Shown: positions 28,662 through 37,499 of the stretch, one piece after another
How the letters are laid out: each line of letters starts with the position of its first letter
Numbering within the stretch: position 1 is the stretch's first letter
Made by a program: the position numbers and the translations under genes
From: Eubacterium sp.
Lineage (GTDB): Bacteria; Bacillota; Clostridia; Lachnospirales; Lachnospiraceae
Length of the DNA: 64,000 nucleotides
Reading direction: 5' to 3'
Assembly (NCBI GenBank): GCA_017430325.1
Contig: JAFRNE010000005.1
Location: 62,001-126,000, forward strand
Notes under the pieces: generated by a model
Told to the model about the DNA's origin: nothing
The model's input: only the letters and a program-made list of their open reading frames with translations
Database searches by the model: none

Positions 28662-29282
28662 CTAATCGGCACTCGGAACGTCCTGATACTGATTAACATA
28701 GTCTTCATTTGCAGTATCGTAAAATACAATCTGGCCCTTCTGAGAATAAACCATTCCCAGTTCATTTACTGCTATATTGTAGATCTCTTCAAGCGTGTAG
28801 GAATCTGACAGGCTGTTTTCAAACGCTTCGTTATCCGCCTTCACATCCCTGATCTCGCTCTGAAGAACAGAAATATTACTCTTCTTGCCGTCAATCTTGC
28901 TTTCCATTCTGATCATGTTTGCACAAGAGAATATCATAAGTACCATGGCAATTGCAAGAAAAGCTGTGTATTTAAAATCAAACGCAAGGGATTTTCTTGC
29001 TTTGATAGCTGATACTCTGTAGGTTACAGGCTGTTTTACAGCTGCTGTTTTCCTTACTCTTCTCGGATCAACCTCACGGCGTCTCTCAGGAGCTCTTCTT
29101 GGGTCGCGTGCAGGTGCGCCCGCAGTTCTTCTCTGTGGGTTTCTCCTCGGATCAGCTGTTCTCCTCGGGTCATATGAAGGCTGCATAGGTGTTGCAGGAG
29201 CAGCTTCATCGTATACATATTTTTTTCTGACGGTGCTTCCGTCAATATAATATACCTCTCTGACAGTTCTTCTCTGTGCCAT
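28662..29282 (-). CDS. ftsL: FtsL-like septum protein with an Arg/Pro-rich cytosolic domain
   Basis: About 206 residues: a basic N-terminal domain of about 95 residues rich in Arg and Pro (PRRTADPRRNPQRR), one membrane helix (about 105-125), then an extracellular coiled coil (SKIDGKKSNISVLQSEIRD) and a short end. This is the bitopic FtsL/DivIC layout, and the position between rsmH and ftsI supports it. The start codon overlaps the rsmH stop. ATG 29282 is better spaced from GGGG than ATG 29285. The long Arg/Pro arm is larger than in classical FtsL. Confidence 0.82.
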   Translation of the reverse strand: MAQRRTVREVYYIDGSTVRKKYVYDEAAPATPMQPSYDPRRTADPRRNPQRRTAGAPARDPRRAPERRREVDPRRVRKTAAVKQPVTYRVSAIKARKSLAFDFKYTAFLAIAMVLMIFSCANMIRMESKIDGKKSNISVLQSEIRDVKADNEAFENSLSDSYTLEEIYNIAVNELGMVYSQKGQIVFYDTANEDYVNQYQDVPSAD

Positions 29283-30232
29283 CATTCTTCCCCTTTACAT
29301 TTTTCAAATACTCTGAGTTTCGCGCTTTTTGCTCTGCTGTTCTCGGTCAGTTCCTTCTCGCCTGCTGCTATCGGTTTCCTGGTTACTACCTTCCCCAAAC
29401 TCTTTCTTCCGCATACACATACCGGAAATTCCGGTGGGCATATGCACGGGTTCATTGCTGTTCTGAATTTATTCTTTACCATCCTGTCTTCGAGGGAATG
29501 GAAGGTTATGATACAAAGCCTTCCCTCCGGAAGAAGGAGGTCAATCATCTTATCAAGTGCCTCTGACAGAACCTCAAGCTCGTGATTAAGTTCAATCCTT
29601 ATTGCCTGATAGGTCTGCTTTGAAGGATGTCCCTTCTTGCTTAATACCTTTGCAGGAAGTGCGCTTTTTATAATGTCGTTAAGCTGGAAGGTTGTCTCTA
29701 TCCTGCTGTTCTCTCTTGCTCTCGCGATCGCTCCTGCTATTCTTGCTGCGAATGGATCCTCTCCGTATTCTCTGATGATACGTGTCAGCTCCGCTTCACT
29801 GTAATCGTTTACTATATCTGCCGCTGTCATTCCGGTATCTCTGTCCATTCTCATGTCCAGCGGTGCATCTGTTCTGTAAGAAAATCCTCTATCGGAATTA
29901 TCAAACTGATATGATGAAACTCCGAGGTCAAGGAGTATTCCGTTTACCCCCTCCACCTGAAGGTCCTTCAGAACTGTATCTATATTTACGAAATTGCTTT
30001 TGACTATCGTAAGCTTATCGGAGTACTCCTTAAGTCTCTCCTTTGTGCTTTCGATCGCGTCCCTGTCCTGATCTGTTGCTATCAGTCTTCCGTCAGGTCC
30101 GAGTCTCTTCAGTATTCCTTCTGAATGACCACCGCCTCCCAGGGTTCCGTCAAAATATATTCCGTCTTCTTTTATATTCAGATTTTCTATTACTTCATTA
30201 AAAAGAACAGGTATATGACTAAATTCCACCAC
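29282..30232 (-). CDS. rsmH: 16S rRNA (cytosine-1402-N4)-methyltransferase
   Basis: 316 residues. It has [13 protein letters not shown], the SAM-binding [41 protein letters not shown] and [10 protein letters not shown]. It methylates C1402 in the decoding centre of 16S rRNA. It follows mraZ in the standard dcw order and is coupled to ftsL through overlapping stop and start codons. Confidence 0.97.
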   Translation of the reverse strand: MVEFSHIPVLFNEVIENLNIKEDGIYFDGTLGGGGHSEGILKRLGPDGRLIATDQDRDAIESTKERLKEYSDKLTIVKSNFVNIDTVLKDLQVEGVNGILLDLGVSSYQFDNSDRGFSYRTDAPLDMRMDRDTGMTAADIVNDYSEAELTRIIREYGEDPFAARIAGAIARARENSRIETTFQLNDIIKSALPAKVLSKKGHPSKQTYQAIRIELNHELEVLSEALDKMIDLLLPEGRLCIITFHSLEDRMVKNKFRTAMNPCICPPEFPVCVCGRKSLGKVVTRKPIAAGEKELTENSRAKSAKLRVFEKCKGEE

Positions 30233-30282
30233 TTTTTCCCACCTTTGGATAATGTATCAGTTATTACGGCAAATGCTTAATT

Positions 30283-30732
30283 CTAGAAGAAATCGATATC
30301 CGATTCTTCAAGAGCCTTCTTGATACTTTCCTTAGTGAGTTCAGGTCTTGCATTAAGTGCATCCCAGGTTGCCTTGTTCCATATCTCAGCCTTCTCACCG
30401 TTACCGATGATGACAACTTCCTTGTCGATTCCAAGCTCATCACGGAACTCAGCAGGAATAAGAGTCCTACCCTGTGTATCTATCTCAGCGTCTCTGGCAT
30501 TCGCCTGGAAGAAACGCCTAATATTTCTTGCAGCTTCGGTCTTGTTACCGATACCACGAAGTCTGTCGGTGAAGTTATCCCACTCTTCCTGACTGTAAAG
30601 ATAAATACAGTCCTCAAAACTGAGAGTCATAACGAACTCTCTTCCGAGAATATCCCTTATCTTAGAAGGAATGATCACTCTGCCCTTTGCGTCAATACTA
30701 TGGTTGTAGTTGCCCTTCATGTTCTTGGACAT
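30283..30732 (-). CDS. mraZ: Transcriptional regulator MraZ
   Basis: 149 residues with two SpoVT/AbrB-like halves, each carrying the DxxGR signature (SIDAKGRVIIPSK and EIDTQGRTLIPAE). MraZ assembles as a ring and binds repeated TGG-containing boxes upstream of its own gene, repressing the dcw cluster. Five such decamers lie at 30831-30880. A perfect AGGAGG-type site precedes the start. Confidence 0.97.
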   Translation of the reverse strand: MSKNMKGNYNHSIDAKGRVIIPSKIRDILGREFVMTLSFEDCIYLYSQEEWDNFTDRLRGIGNKTEAARNIRRFFQANARDAEIDTQGRTLIPAEFRDELGIDKEVVIIGNGEKAEIWNKATWDALNARPELTKESIKKALEESDIDFF

Positions 30733-30784
30733 TGTGCATTTCCTCCTTTCCTCTCAGATAAGTGTTTTGGGTTTTAGGTGCGTT

Positions 30785-30818
30785 GTTGATAACTTTTTAT
30801 AATTTGTGAGTTATCAAC
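30785..30818. repeat. Perfect inverted repeat in the mraZ leader
   Basis: Arms GTTGATAACT and AGTTATCAAC (30785-30794 and 30809-30818) flank 14 AT-rich bases. The arms contain TTATCAACA, one mismatch from the DnaA box TTATCCACA, on both strands. A second near match (TTATCCACC) follows at 30831. The repeat could bind a protein or form a leader hairpin. Confidence 0.7.
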
Positions 30819-30830
30819 ATTACAAACAAG

Positions 30831-30880
30831 TTATCCACCACTTCGTGCCACATCGATGCCAAATACACCATTTCGCCCCA
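30831..30880 (-). promoter_or_regulatory. MraZ operator: five decamer boxes
   Basis: On the leftward strand five consecutive 10-bp units start with TGG or GGC: TGGGGCGAAA, TGGTGTATTT, GGCATCGATG, TGGCACGAAG, TGGTGGATAA. Direct TGG-type repeats on a 10-bp period are the known MraZ target. They begin a few bases past the predicted start of transcription, as expected for autorepression. Confidence 0.8.
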
Positions 30881-30890
30881 CCTGCTTCCA

Positions 30891-30919
30891 ATATTACATT
30901 AATTCAATCATTTTATCAA
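30891..30919 (-). promoter_or_regulatory. Promoter of the dcw cluster
   Basis: TTGATA (30914-30919), a 17-base spacer and TAATAT (30891-30896), directly upstream of the MraZ boxes. A second candidate, TTGTAA-18-TATAAA (30796-30825), lies downstream of the boxes. Confidence 0.65.
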
Positions 30920-30985
30920 GTGTTCATTGCGTGTTTTTTGGAGCAAATTTCACAAAATTTATGACGTTTTTCCGTAATTATGCAC

Positions 30986-31016
30986 AATAAAAAAGCCGCC
31001 CGGAAGCGACTTTTTC
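30986..31016 (-). terminator. Terminator of lgt
   Basis: On the leftward strand GAAAAAGTCGC / GCGGCTTTTTT forms a hairpin (with one G-U pair) followed by a U-tract. On the opposite strand the same pair is a mismatch, so the direction is clear. It lies upstream of the mraZ promoter. Confidence 0.75.
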
Positions 31017-31100
31017 AATATTTAGTGGTGTGGAGGACTCACCCATCTACATCTTGTGAATCGTGTAATTTCTGTCTAATTATTCATGTATTTTCGATTT

Positions 31101-31120
31101 TTACACCACTTCGCACCACC
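31101..31120 (-). promoter_or_regulatory. Possible second MraZ box pair
   Basis: CACCACTTCG at 31104-31113 is identical to 30836-30845 within the main operator, and a second CCAC follows at the same 10-bp spacing. It lies just after the lgt stop, about 230 bases upstream of the main array. It could be a distal site for MraZ looping, or a chance match. Confidence 0.35.
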
Positions 31121-31133
31121 GTGCTGTATTTAG

Positions 31134-32234
31134 TTATTTTTTGTTGTTTTTCTTGTTATCGTTCTTCTTATCTGTGTCGTCTTTCTCGGCAGCTTTCTTC
31201 TCGGTTTTATCTTCAGATGTTTTCTTGTCTGCAGAAGTCTTCTCTTTATCAGTTTTATCTTTATCAGCCTTCTCCGCTGCTCTCAGCTCTCTGTACTCAG
31301 ACAGTTTCATAACCGGATGGCACTTAGGCTCATGTCCTCTGAAGATTCTTACATGATTGTAAACCATCAGTGTCATAGCTCCAAAGAAGCACACAAGTCC
31401 GACAACCTGCGAAACCTTAAGCGAACCTACCATCAGCGAATCAGTTCTCATTCCTTCGATAAAGAACCTACCGATTCCGTATCCCATGATATATATGAGT
31501 GAAAGCTCGCCATCAAACTTCTTGTGTCTTCTATATAAAAGAATAAATATGATCAGCGCCAGGCACCAGAGACCTTCAAGAAGGAAGGTTGGATAAACTG
31601 AGATGCATGCTGTTCTCTTGCCAACAATCTCCGGATTCATAAGCATCTTATTTGTTATGACGCCTGAATCAAGATACTCGTTAAGTGTTTCTTCTTTAGC
31701 AAAATAATCAACCGGAATAGCCATTCTGATGAATGACTTTGTATATGCACCAAAGCACTCTCTGTTGAAGAAGTTGCCCCAGCGTCCTATCATCTGTCCC
31801 AGGAGAACGCCCATGCATACCGTATCTCCCATAAGCGGAAGACTCAGCTTTCTTCTCTTATTAAATATGAAAGCAACAAATACACCAACGATCAGACCAC
31901 CGTAGATCGCAAGACCACCTTCGCGGATATTTACGATATCACCTACGGTCTTCCAGAAGCCCTTGCCCTTCTCGTAGTATTCGTCCCAGTTAAATATTAC
32001 ATAGTAGATACGCGCACCGACGATTGCCGGAATGATCAGCCACAGGAAGAAATCAAGATAAGTATCTTCGCTCTGTCCGCTCATCCTCGCCTCTCTGCCG
32101 GCAACGACCAGTGCAAGCATAAAGCCTATCGCAATTACGACCGCATAGAGTTTGATCTCAATGCCAAATAAATTAAAACTGCTCGGGACATTTTCAAAAT
32201 GGATTCCCAGTCCCGGAAAATGAATACCGTTCAT
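31134..32234 (-). CDS. lgt: Prolipoprotein diacylglyceryl transferase with a Lys/Asp-rich tail
   Basis: 366 residues. It has seven membrane helices and the Lgt motifs REGGLAIYGGLI and GRWGNFFNRECFG, plus YGIGRFFIEGMRTDS near the end. It attaches diacylglycerol to the lipobox Cys of prelipoproteins such as those at 3866 and 4975. Beyond the last helix is a tail of about 60 residues that is almost all Lys, Asp, Glu and Thr, absent from the usual enzyme of about 270-290 residues. Confidence 0.94.
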   Translation of the reverse strand: MNGIHFPGLGIHFENVPSSFNLFGIEIKLYAVVIAIGFMLALVVAGREARMSGQSEDTYLDFFLWLIIPAIVGARIYYVIFNWDEYYEKGKGFWKTVGDIVNIREGGLAIYGGLIVGVFVAFIFNKRRKLSLPLMGDTVCMGVLLGQMIGRWGNFFNRECFGAYTKSFIRMAIPVDYFAKEETLNEYLDSGVITNKMLMNPEIVGKRTACISVYPTFLLEGLWCLALIIFILLYRRHKKFDGELSLIYIMGYGIGRFFIEGMRTDSLMVGSLKVSQVVGLVCFFGAMTLMVYNHVRIFRGHEPKCHPVMKLSEYRELRAAEKADKDKTDKEKTSADKKTSEDKTEKKAAEKDDTDKKNDNKKNNKK

Positions 32235-32275
32235 TTATATTACTCCTTAACTACCGTATCCTCACTTTGTTAGGA

Positions 32276-32315
32276 CCACGGGGTCCTCACTCGCTTCGCT
32301 CGCGCAATCCCGTGG
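32276..32315. repeat. Intergenic inverted repeat between ychF and lgt
   Basis: Arms CCACGGG / CCCGTGG (32276-32282 and 32309-32315) enclose a core with CTCGCTTCGCTCG. No U-tract follows on either strand. It resembles a mobile or REP-like palindrome or a processing hairpin rather than a terminator. Confidence 0.5.
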
Positions 32316-32316
32316 C

Positions 32317-33417
32317 TTACACGTTAAACTTAAACAGTACAACGTCGCCGTCCTGAACAACGTACTCCTTGCCCTCCTGGCGAACGAGTCCCTTGTCCTT
32401 TGCAGCTGTCATGCTTCCGGAATTGATCAGATCATCGTAGCTGACAACCTCAGCCTTAATGAAGCCTCTCTCAAAATCAGAGTGGATCTTTCCTGCCGCC
32501 TGTGGAGCCTTGGTACCTTTCTTGATGGTCCATGCTCTCGACTCTGTCTCACCTGCTGTAAGATAAGAAATAAGTCCGAGCAGGCTGTAGCTTGCCTTGA
32601 TCAGCTTATCAAGACCTGACTCAGTAAGTCCGAGTGCCTCAAGGTATTCTGCTCTCTCAGCATCGTCAAGCTCTGATATTTCTGCCTCCATCTTAGCGCA
32701 TACTGTAAATACTTCGCAGTCTGTCTGAGCCGCATAATCACGAACCTTCTGAACGTATTCGTTTGATGCACCCTCATCAGCCATATCGTCCTCTGCGACA
32801 TTTGCGGCAAATATAACAGGCAGCGCTGTAAGCAGACTGTATTCATGGATCCATGCCTTCTCATCGTCATCATCAGCGATCTCAAAGGTACGAACCGGCT
32901 GGTCGTTCTCAAGATGCTTCTTCAGTCTCTCCTGGAACTCGTATTCCTTAGCAGCCATCTTGTCATTTCTCGAAAGCTTTACAGTCTTAGCCATACGTCT
33001 CTCAAGCACCTCAAGGTCAGAGAAGATCAGCTCTATATTTATTGTGTCAATATCACGGATCGGATCAACTGAACCCTCAACGTGAATAACGTCTGTATCA
33101 TCAAAGCATCTTACAACGTGAACGATCGCATCACACTCACGGATATTTGACAGGAACTGGTTGCCCAGGCCCTCGCCCTTTGACGCACCCTTAACAAGTC
33201 CCGCGATATCAACGAACTCGATAACGGCCGGCGTTGTCTTCGCCGAATTGTACATCTCTGTCAGAACGTCCAGACGCTTGTCCGGAACAGCAACTATACC
33301 TACATTCGGATCGATCGTCGCAAACGGATAGTTTGCAGCAAGCGCTCCGGCCTTAGTAAGTGAATTAAATAATGTGGATTTACCAACGTTTGGCAATCCG
33401 ACTATACCCAACTTCAT
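32317..33417 (-). CDS. ychF: Redox-sensitive ribosome-binding ATPase YchF
   Basis: 366 residues: an OBG-type G domain starting with Walker A GLPNVGKST, FVDIAGLVKGASKGEGLGN, the altered fourth motif (ANVAEDD) that favours ATP, a coiled-coil insertion, and a C-terminal TGS domain. It is full length. It interacts with ribosomes in the cytosol. The 198 bases upstream hold no gene and a perfect CACCAT-T-ATGGTG palindrome (33496-33508) of unknown role. Confidence 0.95.
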   Translation of the reverse strand: MKLGIVGLPNVGKSTLFNSLTKAGALAANYPFATIDPNVGIVAVPDKRLDVLTEMYNSAKTTPAVIEFVDIAGLVKGASKGEGLGNQFLSNIRECDAIVHVVRCFDDTDVIHVEGSVDPIRDIDTINIELIFSDLEVLERRMAKTVKLSRNDKMAAKEYEFQERLKKHLENDQPVRTFEIADDDDEKAWIHEYSLLTALPVIFAANVAEDDMADEGASNEYVQKVRDYAAQTDCEVFTVCAKMEAEISELDDAERAEYLEALGLTESGLDKLIKASYSLLGLISYLTAGETESRAWTIKKGTKAPQAAGKIHSDFERGFIKAEVVSYDDLINSGSMTAAKDKGLVRQEGKEYVVQDGDVVLFKFNV

Positions 33418-33615
33418 ATCTTTCTATTATCTCCTTTATATATATGGTTTTCATATTTTTAGCTTTGTAATACACGCTTTTTACGCCAAACCTTACACCA
33501 TTATGGTGCAGGCCACCAAAAAGCCTAATGCAACTAGGTTATGTTATCATAAAAGAACCATCTTTTCAATGGATACTATACATATTAAACTCTATAGCAT
33601 TTCTTTAGGAGCCGC

Positions 33616-34404
33616 TTATAATTCCATGTCCGAATACGCCTTCGATTTAAGAACTGTCACTTTGTCAGAAAAAAGCTCTCTGCAAATACGAAGTTCCAAT
33701 TCCTGTCTGTGAACAAAGTGTTTATACAATTCCTCTTCACCGGACACATTTCTCTTTTTGGCATAAGGCGAATCATTAAAATACTTTATCATCAGTGGAA
33801 ACCACATCTCATTTCCATTTTCATCAGAACGCTCTTTTCTTATTGCAGCAATATTATCTGCAATACTCTCAGTTTCCAGATAAAAGATACGGAATGACTT
33901 GTTATTGATCTTATCTGCAAGCTCCTTGTAGAAACTCATTATCTCCTGGTCTGAAGCATTCCTGTAGAGGATCATATCTTCAACAATATTCTGGAAAAGC
34001 GAGCACTCAAAGATCATATTATCTTCGTTCCAGTTTATATATCTGTCAAATACAATCCCCTTAAACTCATCTAAAGAAAGACGTCCATTATAGATTTCGT
34101 TCTGTTCCAGATCCTTATGAAAGCCCGGTACATCCGTAATGATCTGAGTGTAGCAAATGATCATGTAATCGCCTTCAGAATGACTCTTTTCTTCGATCAT
34201 CGAACGAATATCGCTATATTTCTCAAGTATTTCAGCATATTTTTCTTTTGTCACGCGAGCACACCAGGCCAGTTCGACAGGCGAATAATCACCTTCACGA
34301 AAAACTGTGCAAGCCGGATATTTCTTCGCCAGCTTTTCTATCAGAGTACTCTTGCCGCTTCCCTGCAAACCCTCTACAAAATAATTCATATTTTCTATCA
34401 CCAT
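33616..34404 (-). CDS. P-loop kinase-like protein of unknown substrate
   Basis: 262 residues from ATG 34404, preceded by AGGA. Upstream in-frame codons reach 34476 but place the P-loop unusually far inside. Walker A is GLQGSGKST at residues about 13-21. The rest resembles small-molecule or nucleoside kinases of the thymidylate-kinase fold (FDRYINW), but no specific motif decides the substrate. It is the last gene of the carbohydrate operon, so phosphorylation of a sugar breakdown product is possible but not shown. Confidence 0.6.
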   Translation of the reverse strand: MVIENMNYFVEGLQGSGKSTLIEKLAKKYPACTVFREGDYSPVELAWCARVTKEKYAEILEKYSDIRSMIEEKSHSEGDYMIICYTQIITDVPGFHKDLEQNEIYNGRLSLDEFKGIVFDRYINWNEDNMIFECSLFQNIVEDMILYRNASDQEIMSFYKELADKINNKSFRIFYLETESIADNIAAIRKERSDENGNEMWFPLMIKYFNDSPYAKKRNVSGEEELYKHFVHRQELELRICRELFSDKVTVLKSKAYSDMEL

Positions 34405-34585
34405 ATTTAATCCTATTTTTCCATATATTGCCTGATTTTCAGCTATATCTTCACCGGCACGATATACTACAATCATTCACTCTGTCTTTTCTTCAACCTC
34501 TTCAAATCTTCAAGGTATGATTCAGCCTTAGGCGCATCGCATCCCGCTTTATTAGCATTTTCTATTTCTTCCAAATATCTGTCAT

Positions 34586-35305
34586 CTAAAACGGATAATC
34601 CTCTCCTTCATTGGTAATGAACCTATGTCCCTCAAAATCCTCACGTCTCTCAGCGAACAGATCCTTCAGAATGCCTGCTGCTTCATATGATGAAAGCGGC
34701 GCCGGATTATCTTCTCTTCCGTCTGTTCTGATCCATCCCGGATGAACCGCAAATATATTTATCTTCCTTTCATCCTTAAAGGTATTATACAGATTCATGG
34801 TCGCCATATTCAGCGCTGCTTTGCCCATTCCATAATCCAGATTATTTATTCTGTGACATCTCTCGATACTTCCTGCCTCCGAGGAAATATTCATAATCAG
34901 AGCGGTGCCGGAGGCATTCTTTAAAAGCGGATAAAATGCCTTGATAACTCTCATTGTTCCAACAGCAATGATATCTATCGTCTTTGGTATAAGATCAAGA
35001 TCAGCCTCAAAAAAGCCCTTATCACAATCCGGTGATACTCCCACCGCATTATTAATTAATGTATCAATATGATCAACTTTACCTGCAACTTCCTTCGCAG
35101 CAGCTTCTACCGAATCTGTATCAAGTAGATCCATGACAGCAATTATAAGTTTTTCTCCATATTTGTCCTTAAGTTCCTCAAGCTCAGCCGATGGTTTTCT
35201 GACAGTAGCTATAACCATATCGCCTGCCTCAAGATATCTGAGGACAAGATTATAACCCAGCGCATAAGTTCTTCCCGTACCGGTCACCATAACAATATCA
35301 CTCAT
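34586..35305 (-). CDS. Short-chain dehydrogenase/reductase
   Basis: 239 residues from ATG 35305 with AAGGAGG upstream. An upstream in-frame start would lie inside the DUF2264 gene. It has the nucleotide loop VTGTGRTYALG, a catalytic Ser in MNISSEAG and the YGMGK motif (Tyr-x3-Lys). The substrate is unknown. The DUF2264 and GH88 context suggests reduction of an oxidised sugar or uronate product. Confidence 0.85.
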   Translation of the reverse strand: MSDIVMVTGTGRTYALGYNLVLRYLEAGDMVIATVRKPSAELEELKDKYGEKLIIAVMDLLDTDSVEAAAKEVAGKVDHIDTLINNAVGVSPDCDKGFFEADLDLIPKTIDIIAVGTMRVIKAFYPLLKNASGTALIMNISSEAGSIERCHRINNLDYGMGKAALNMATMNLYNTFKDERKINIFAVHPGWIRTDGREDNPAPLSSYEAAGILKDLFAERREDFEGHRFITNEGEDYPF

Positions 35306-35318
35306 AATAACGTCCTCC

Positions 35319-37427
35319 TTACAATTCCAATCTGCTTTCAATCCCATAGAAATCAATCTGCTTCTCATCACCGTTTTTCAGGCTGATGGTCACAGGTCCA
35401 TATCCACCGCATCTTTGTGGATCGGTGTAACGAATTTCCTTTACAGGGAATATCTCATCCTCTTCAAAATCCTCAAGGCTCTCTTTGGTAATAACCTGAG
35501 ATATCAAAAAATACGGTTCATAGCCATACTGCTTCTCTCTCCTGGTTTCGGCGTAAACAACAATTGAATTCTCACTGTCAGGGTTTGTACCCTTGCTTTT
35601 AACGATTTCAATATCCGACCATCCGTCCATCACAGTAAAGGCAAGCTGTTTCTCTTTGCCTGTATGATCATGCCCCTTTAATATTATCGCCTTATAACTA
35701 ATGTCATCGGTAGTATTCATCTTCTCAGTCTTCCGGATTATCTCGGTTCCGTTATCAGGGAATCCAAATGCTCCAAGGGTAATACGAAGCGGTCTTCTGT
35801 ACATTCTGATCTTGTCTGCTCTTAAGATTCCATATGGAACAACAAAGTCAGCCAGGTCAATCGCTGTCATATGGTGCGTCTCCGTCTCAGTTTCATATTC
35901 AAAGAACTGTCTGCGATAGAGAACTTCATTCTTTTCACCGTACCAGAAAACAGCATTCGGTGTATTTCTGGAAATACCATTATTTCCGGAGGCCCCACCG
36001 TTACTACTCCGAGTTTTTTCATCAAGATACTCTATAACATACTGCTGGGATTCGCAGCGATACTGATCCTTTGGCGTACACTCCCAAGGGAACTTGGTAT
36101 TATATACAAGCTTTCCATAGTTCCAGATTCCATGAAGGTCATGTTTATTTTTTACAACCTTACCTGTTCTGAGTTCAGTGATACCATTCGCCTCGTGGTT
36201 TGCAAAACAGAGAGCAGGACCGTCAAGTGTCGTCACCTTTGTCTCATTTTTCTGCAGTTTCTCCCAAATGCCATTATTTTCTTTTGCTGACCAGAATGGA
36301 TGCTCCTCAGGAAAATGCAGACACAACAAAGCCTTAGCAAGCCACATAGGTGATTCTGCGCAGGAATACCCCTGAACAAGCGGAATAAACGGTCCATAAA
36401 AGCCAAGCGTAGGAACCCCGTTCCATAAAAAATCATCTCTTTCAAGGAATTGTAAAAGAGATCCTGAACAGATCCTTCTTGCAAGACCCGGATCAAGCCC
36501 CGGATTCTTCATCATAAGATTTCCATCAAAAGAGCTTGTGGATGCATTTCTATAAATACCACTTCTGCCCCACATATTTGTAAAGCCATCCCTATCAAAA
36601 AAATCAGGATAGGTCTTCATAAGCTCATTGGAGTTTTCTTCAAACTTTGCAGCAATATAAGGCTCCTTCTCGTAGCCATACCAAATATTCCAGATACCGG
36701 TATACATATTGAAAGCCCAATTTGAATAATAATCAAAGCTCTGACCATCTCTATACCAGCCGCCTCCAACATAGTAATGAAGAATATTCTGGGCATGATC
36801 CCTCATAATATCCTCATCGATCGGATACCCATTCATATAAAGGAATGCCATATCAAGCATATTAAAAAGGCGCCAGTTCTGTGCCACAGTATTTGAATGT
36901 GCAAAATCAGTAAGGAAAGCCGCAATCCTGTCTTTTTCCTCTTTGGTATATGTGTCCCAGATTTCCTCCTTTGACAGCCAGAGACATATTACAAGTGCTG
37001 CGGTCTCTACTGTCTGCTGGTAAAAGGCAATCGGATCATCATTCTTCTCGAGCGCTCTTATATCCGAGTAATTTAATACATAATTATCTGAGCCGGGTGT
37101 CACGGCATAAAGGACCTGTTTCTTGTAGTACTCCCTTATATTTATTCCGTTCAGGACAAGCTCCGGTTCAATATGAATGAGCGGTGCCGAGATAAAAAAC
37201 GATCTGCACAGCCCCTCAAATACTTCCGCCTTTTTCCGCCACTCCGGCGCATCCTTTGGCGGATAGGTAACCTCGGTCTCATAACGTGGCATTACCACCG
37301 GCGCCTCAATGTCACTAATATTATTAAAAATCCCTTCGAGCAGATACTCCGCTGCCGCAATCCAAGACCTTCTTGTCATACCGGTATAAGGACTCAGTTC
37401 ATAATCAAGATATTTCTTTTCAAACAT
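35319..37427 (-). CDS. DUF2264 domain protein, probable polysaccharide-active enzyme
   Basis: 702 residues with no signal peptide. The N-terminal two-thirds are an alpha/alpha-barrel-like region (TRRSWIAAAEYLLEGIF, NWRLFNMLDMAFLYMNG, YVGGGWYRDGQSFDYY) characteristic of DUF2264, and the rest is beta-rich. DUF2264 genes often sit with GH88 and uronic-acid enzymes. Here the gene lies between GH88 (73 bases upstream) and an SDR (14 bases downstream). Activity on a uronic-acid or heparinoid oligosaccharide in the cytosol is inferred from context only. Confidence 0.8.
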   Translation of the reverse strand: MFEKKYLDYELSPYTGMTRRSWIAAAEYLLEGIFNNISDIEAPVVMPRYETEVTYPPKDAPEWRKKAEVFEGLCRSFFISAPLIHIEPELVLNGINIREYYKKQVLYAVTPGSDNYVLNYSDIRALEKNDDPIAFYQQTVETAALVICLWLSKEEIWDTYTKEEKDRIAAFLTDFAHSNTVAQNWRLFNMLDMAFLYMNGYPIDEDIMRDHAQNILHYYVGGGWYRDGQSFDYYSNWAFNMYTGIWNIWYGYEKEPYIAAKFEENSNELMKTYPDFFDRDGFTNMWGRSGIYRNASTSSFDGNLMMKNPGLDPGLARRICSGSLLQFLERDDFLWNGVPTLGFYGPFIPLVQGYSCAESPMWLAKALLCLHFPEEHPFWSAKENNGIWEKLQKNETKVTTLDGPALCFANHEANGITELRTGKVVKNKHDLHGIWNYGKLVYNTKFPWECTPKDQYRCESQQYVIEYLDEKTRSSNGGASGNNGISRNTPNAVFWYGEKNEVLYRRQFFEYETETETHHMTAIDLADFVVPYGILRADKIRMYRRPLRITLGAFGFPDNGTEIIRKTEKMNTTDDISYKAIILKGHDHTGKEKQLAFTVMDGWSDIEIVKSKGTNPDSENSIVVYAETRREKQYGYEPYFLISQVITKESLEDFEEDEIFPVKEIRYTDPQRCGGYGPVTISLKNGDEKQIDFYGIESRLEL

Positions 37428-37499
37428 TGTATTTCCTCCAATACAAATACCAATCAGCCGACACTCCGGGACGCTTCTCCACGCCCCACCAACTCTTTA

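Noticed and set aside
32276..32315. Terminator for ychF.
   Set aside because: The hairpin has no U-tract on either strand, so it is listed as an inverted repeat instead.
34477..34585. Open stretch downstream of the SDR gene with coding-like charged sequence (LEEIENANKAGCDAPKAESYL in part).
   Set aside because: No start codon or ribosome site, and a stop codon shortly upstream in the same frame. It overlaps the longer in-frame start of the kinase gene by ATGA, which is suggestive, but I cannot support a gene.
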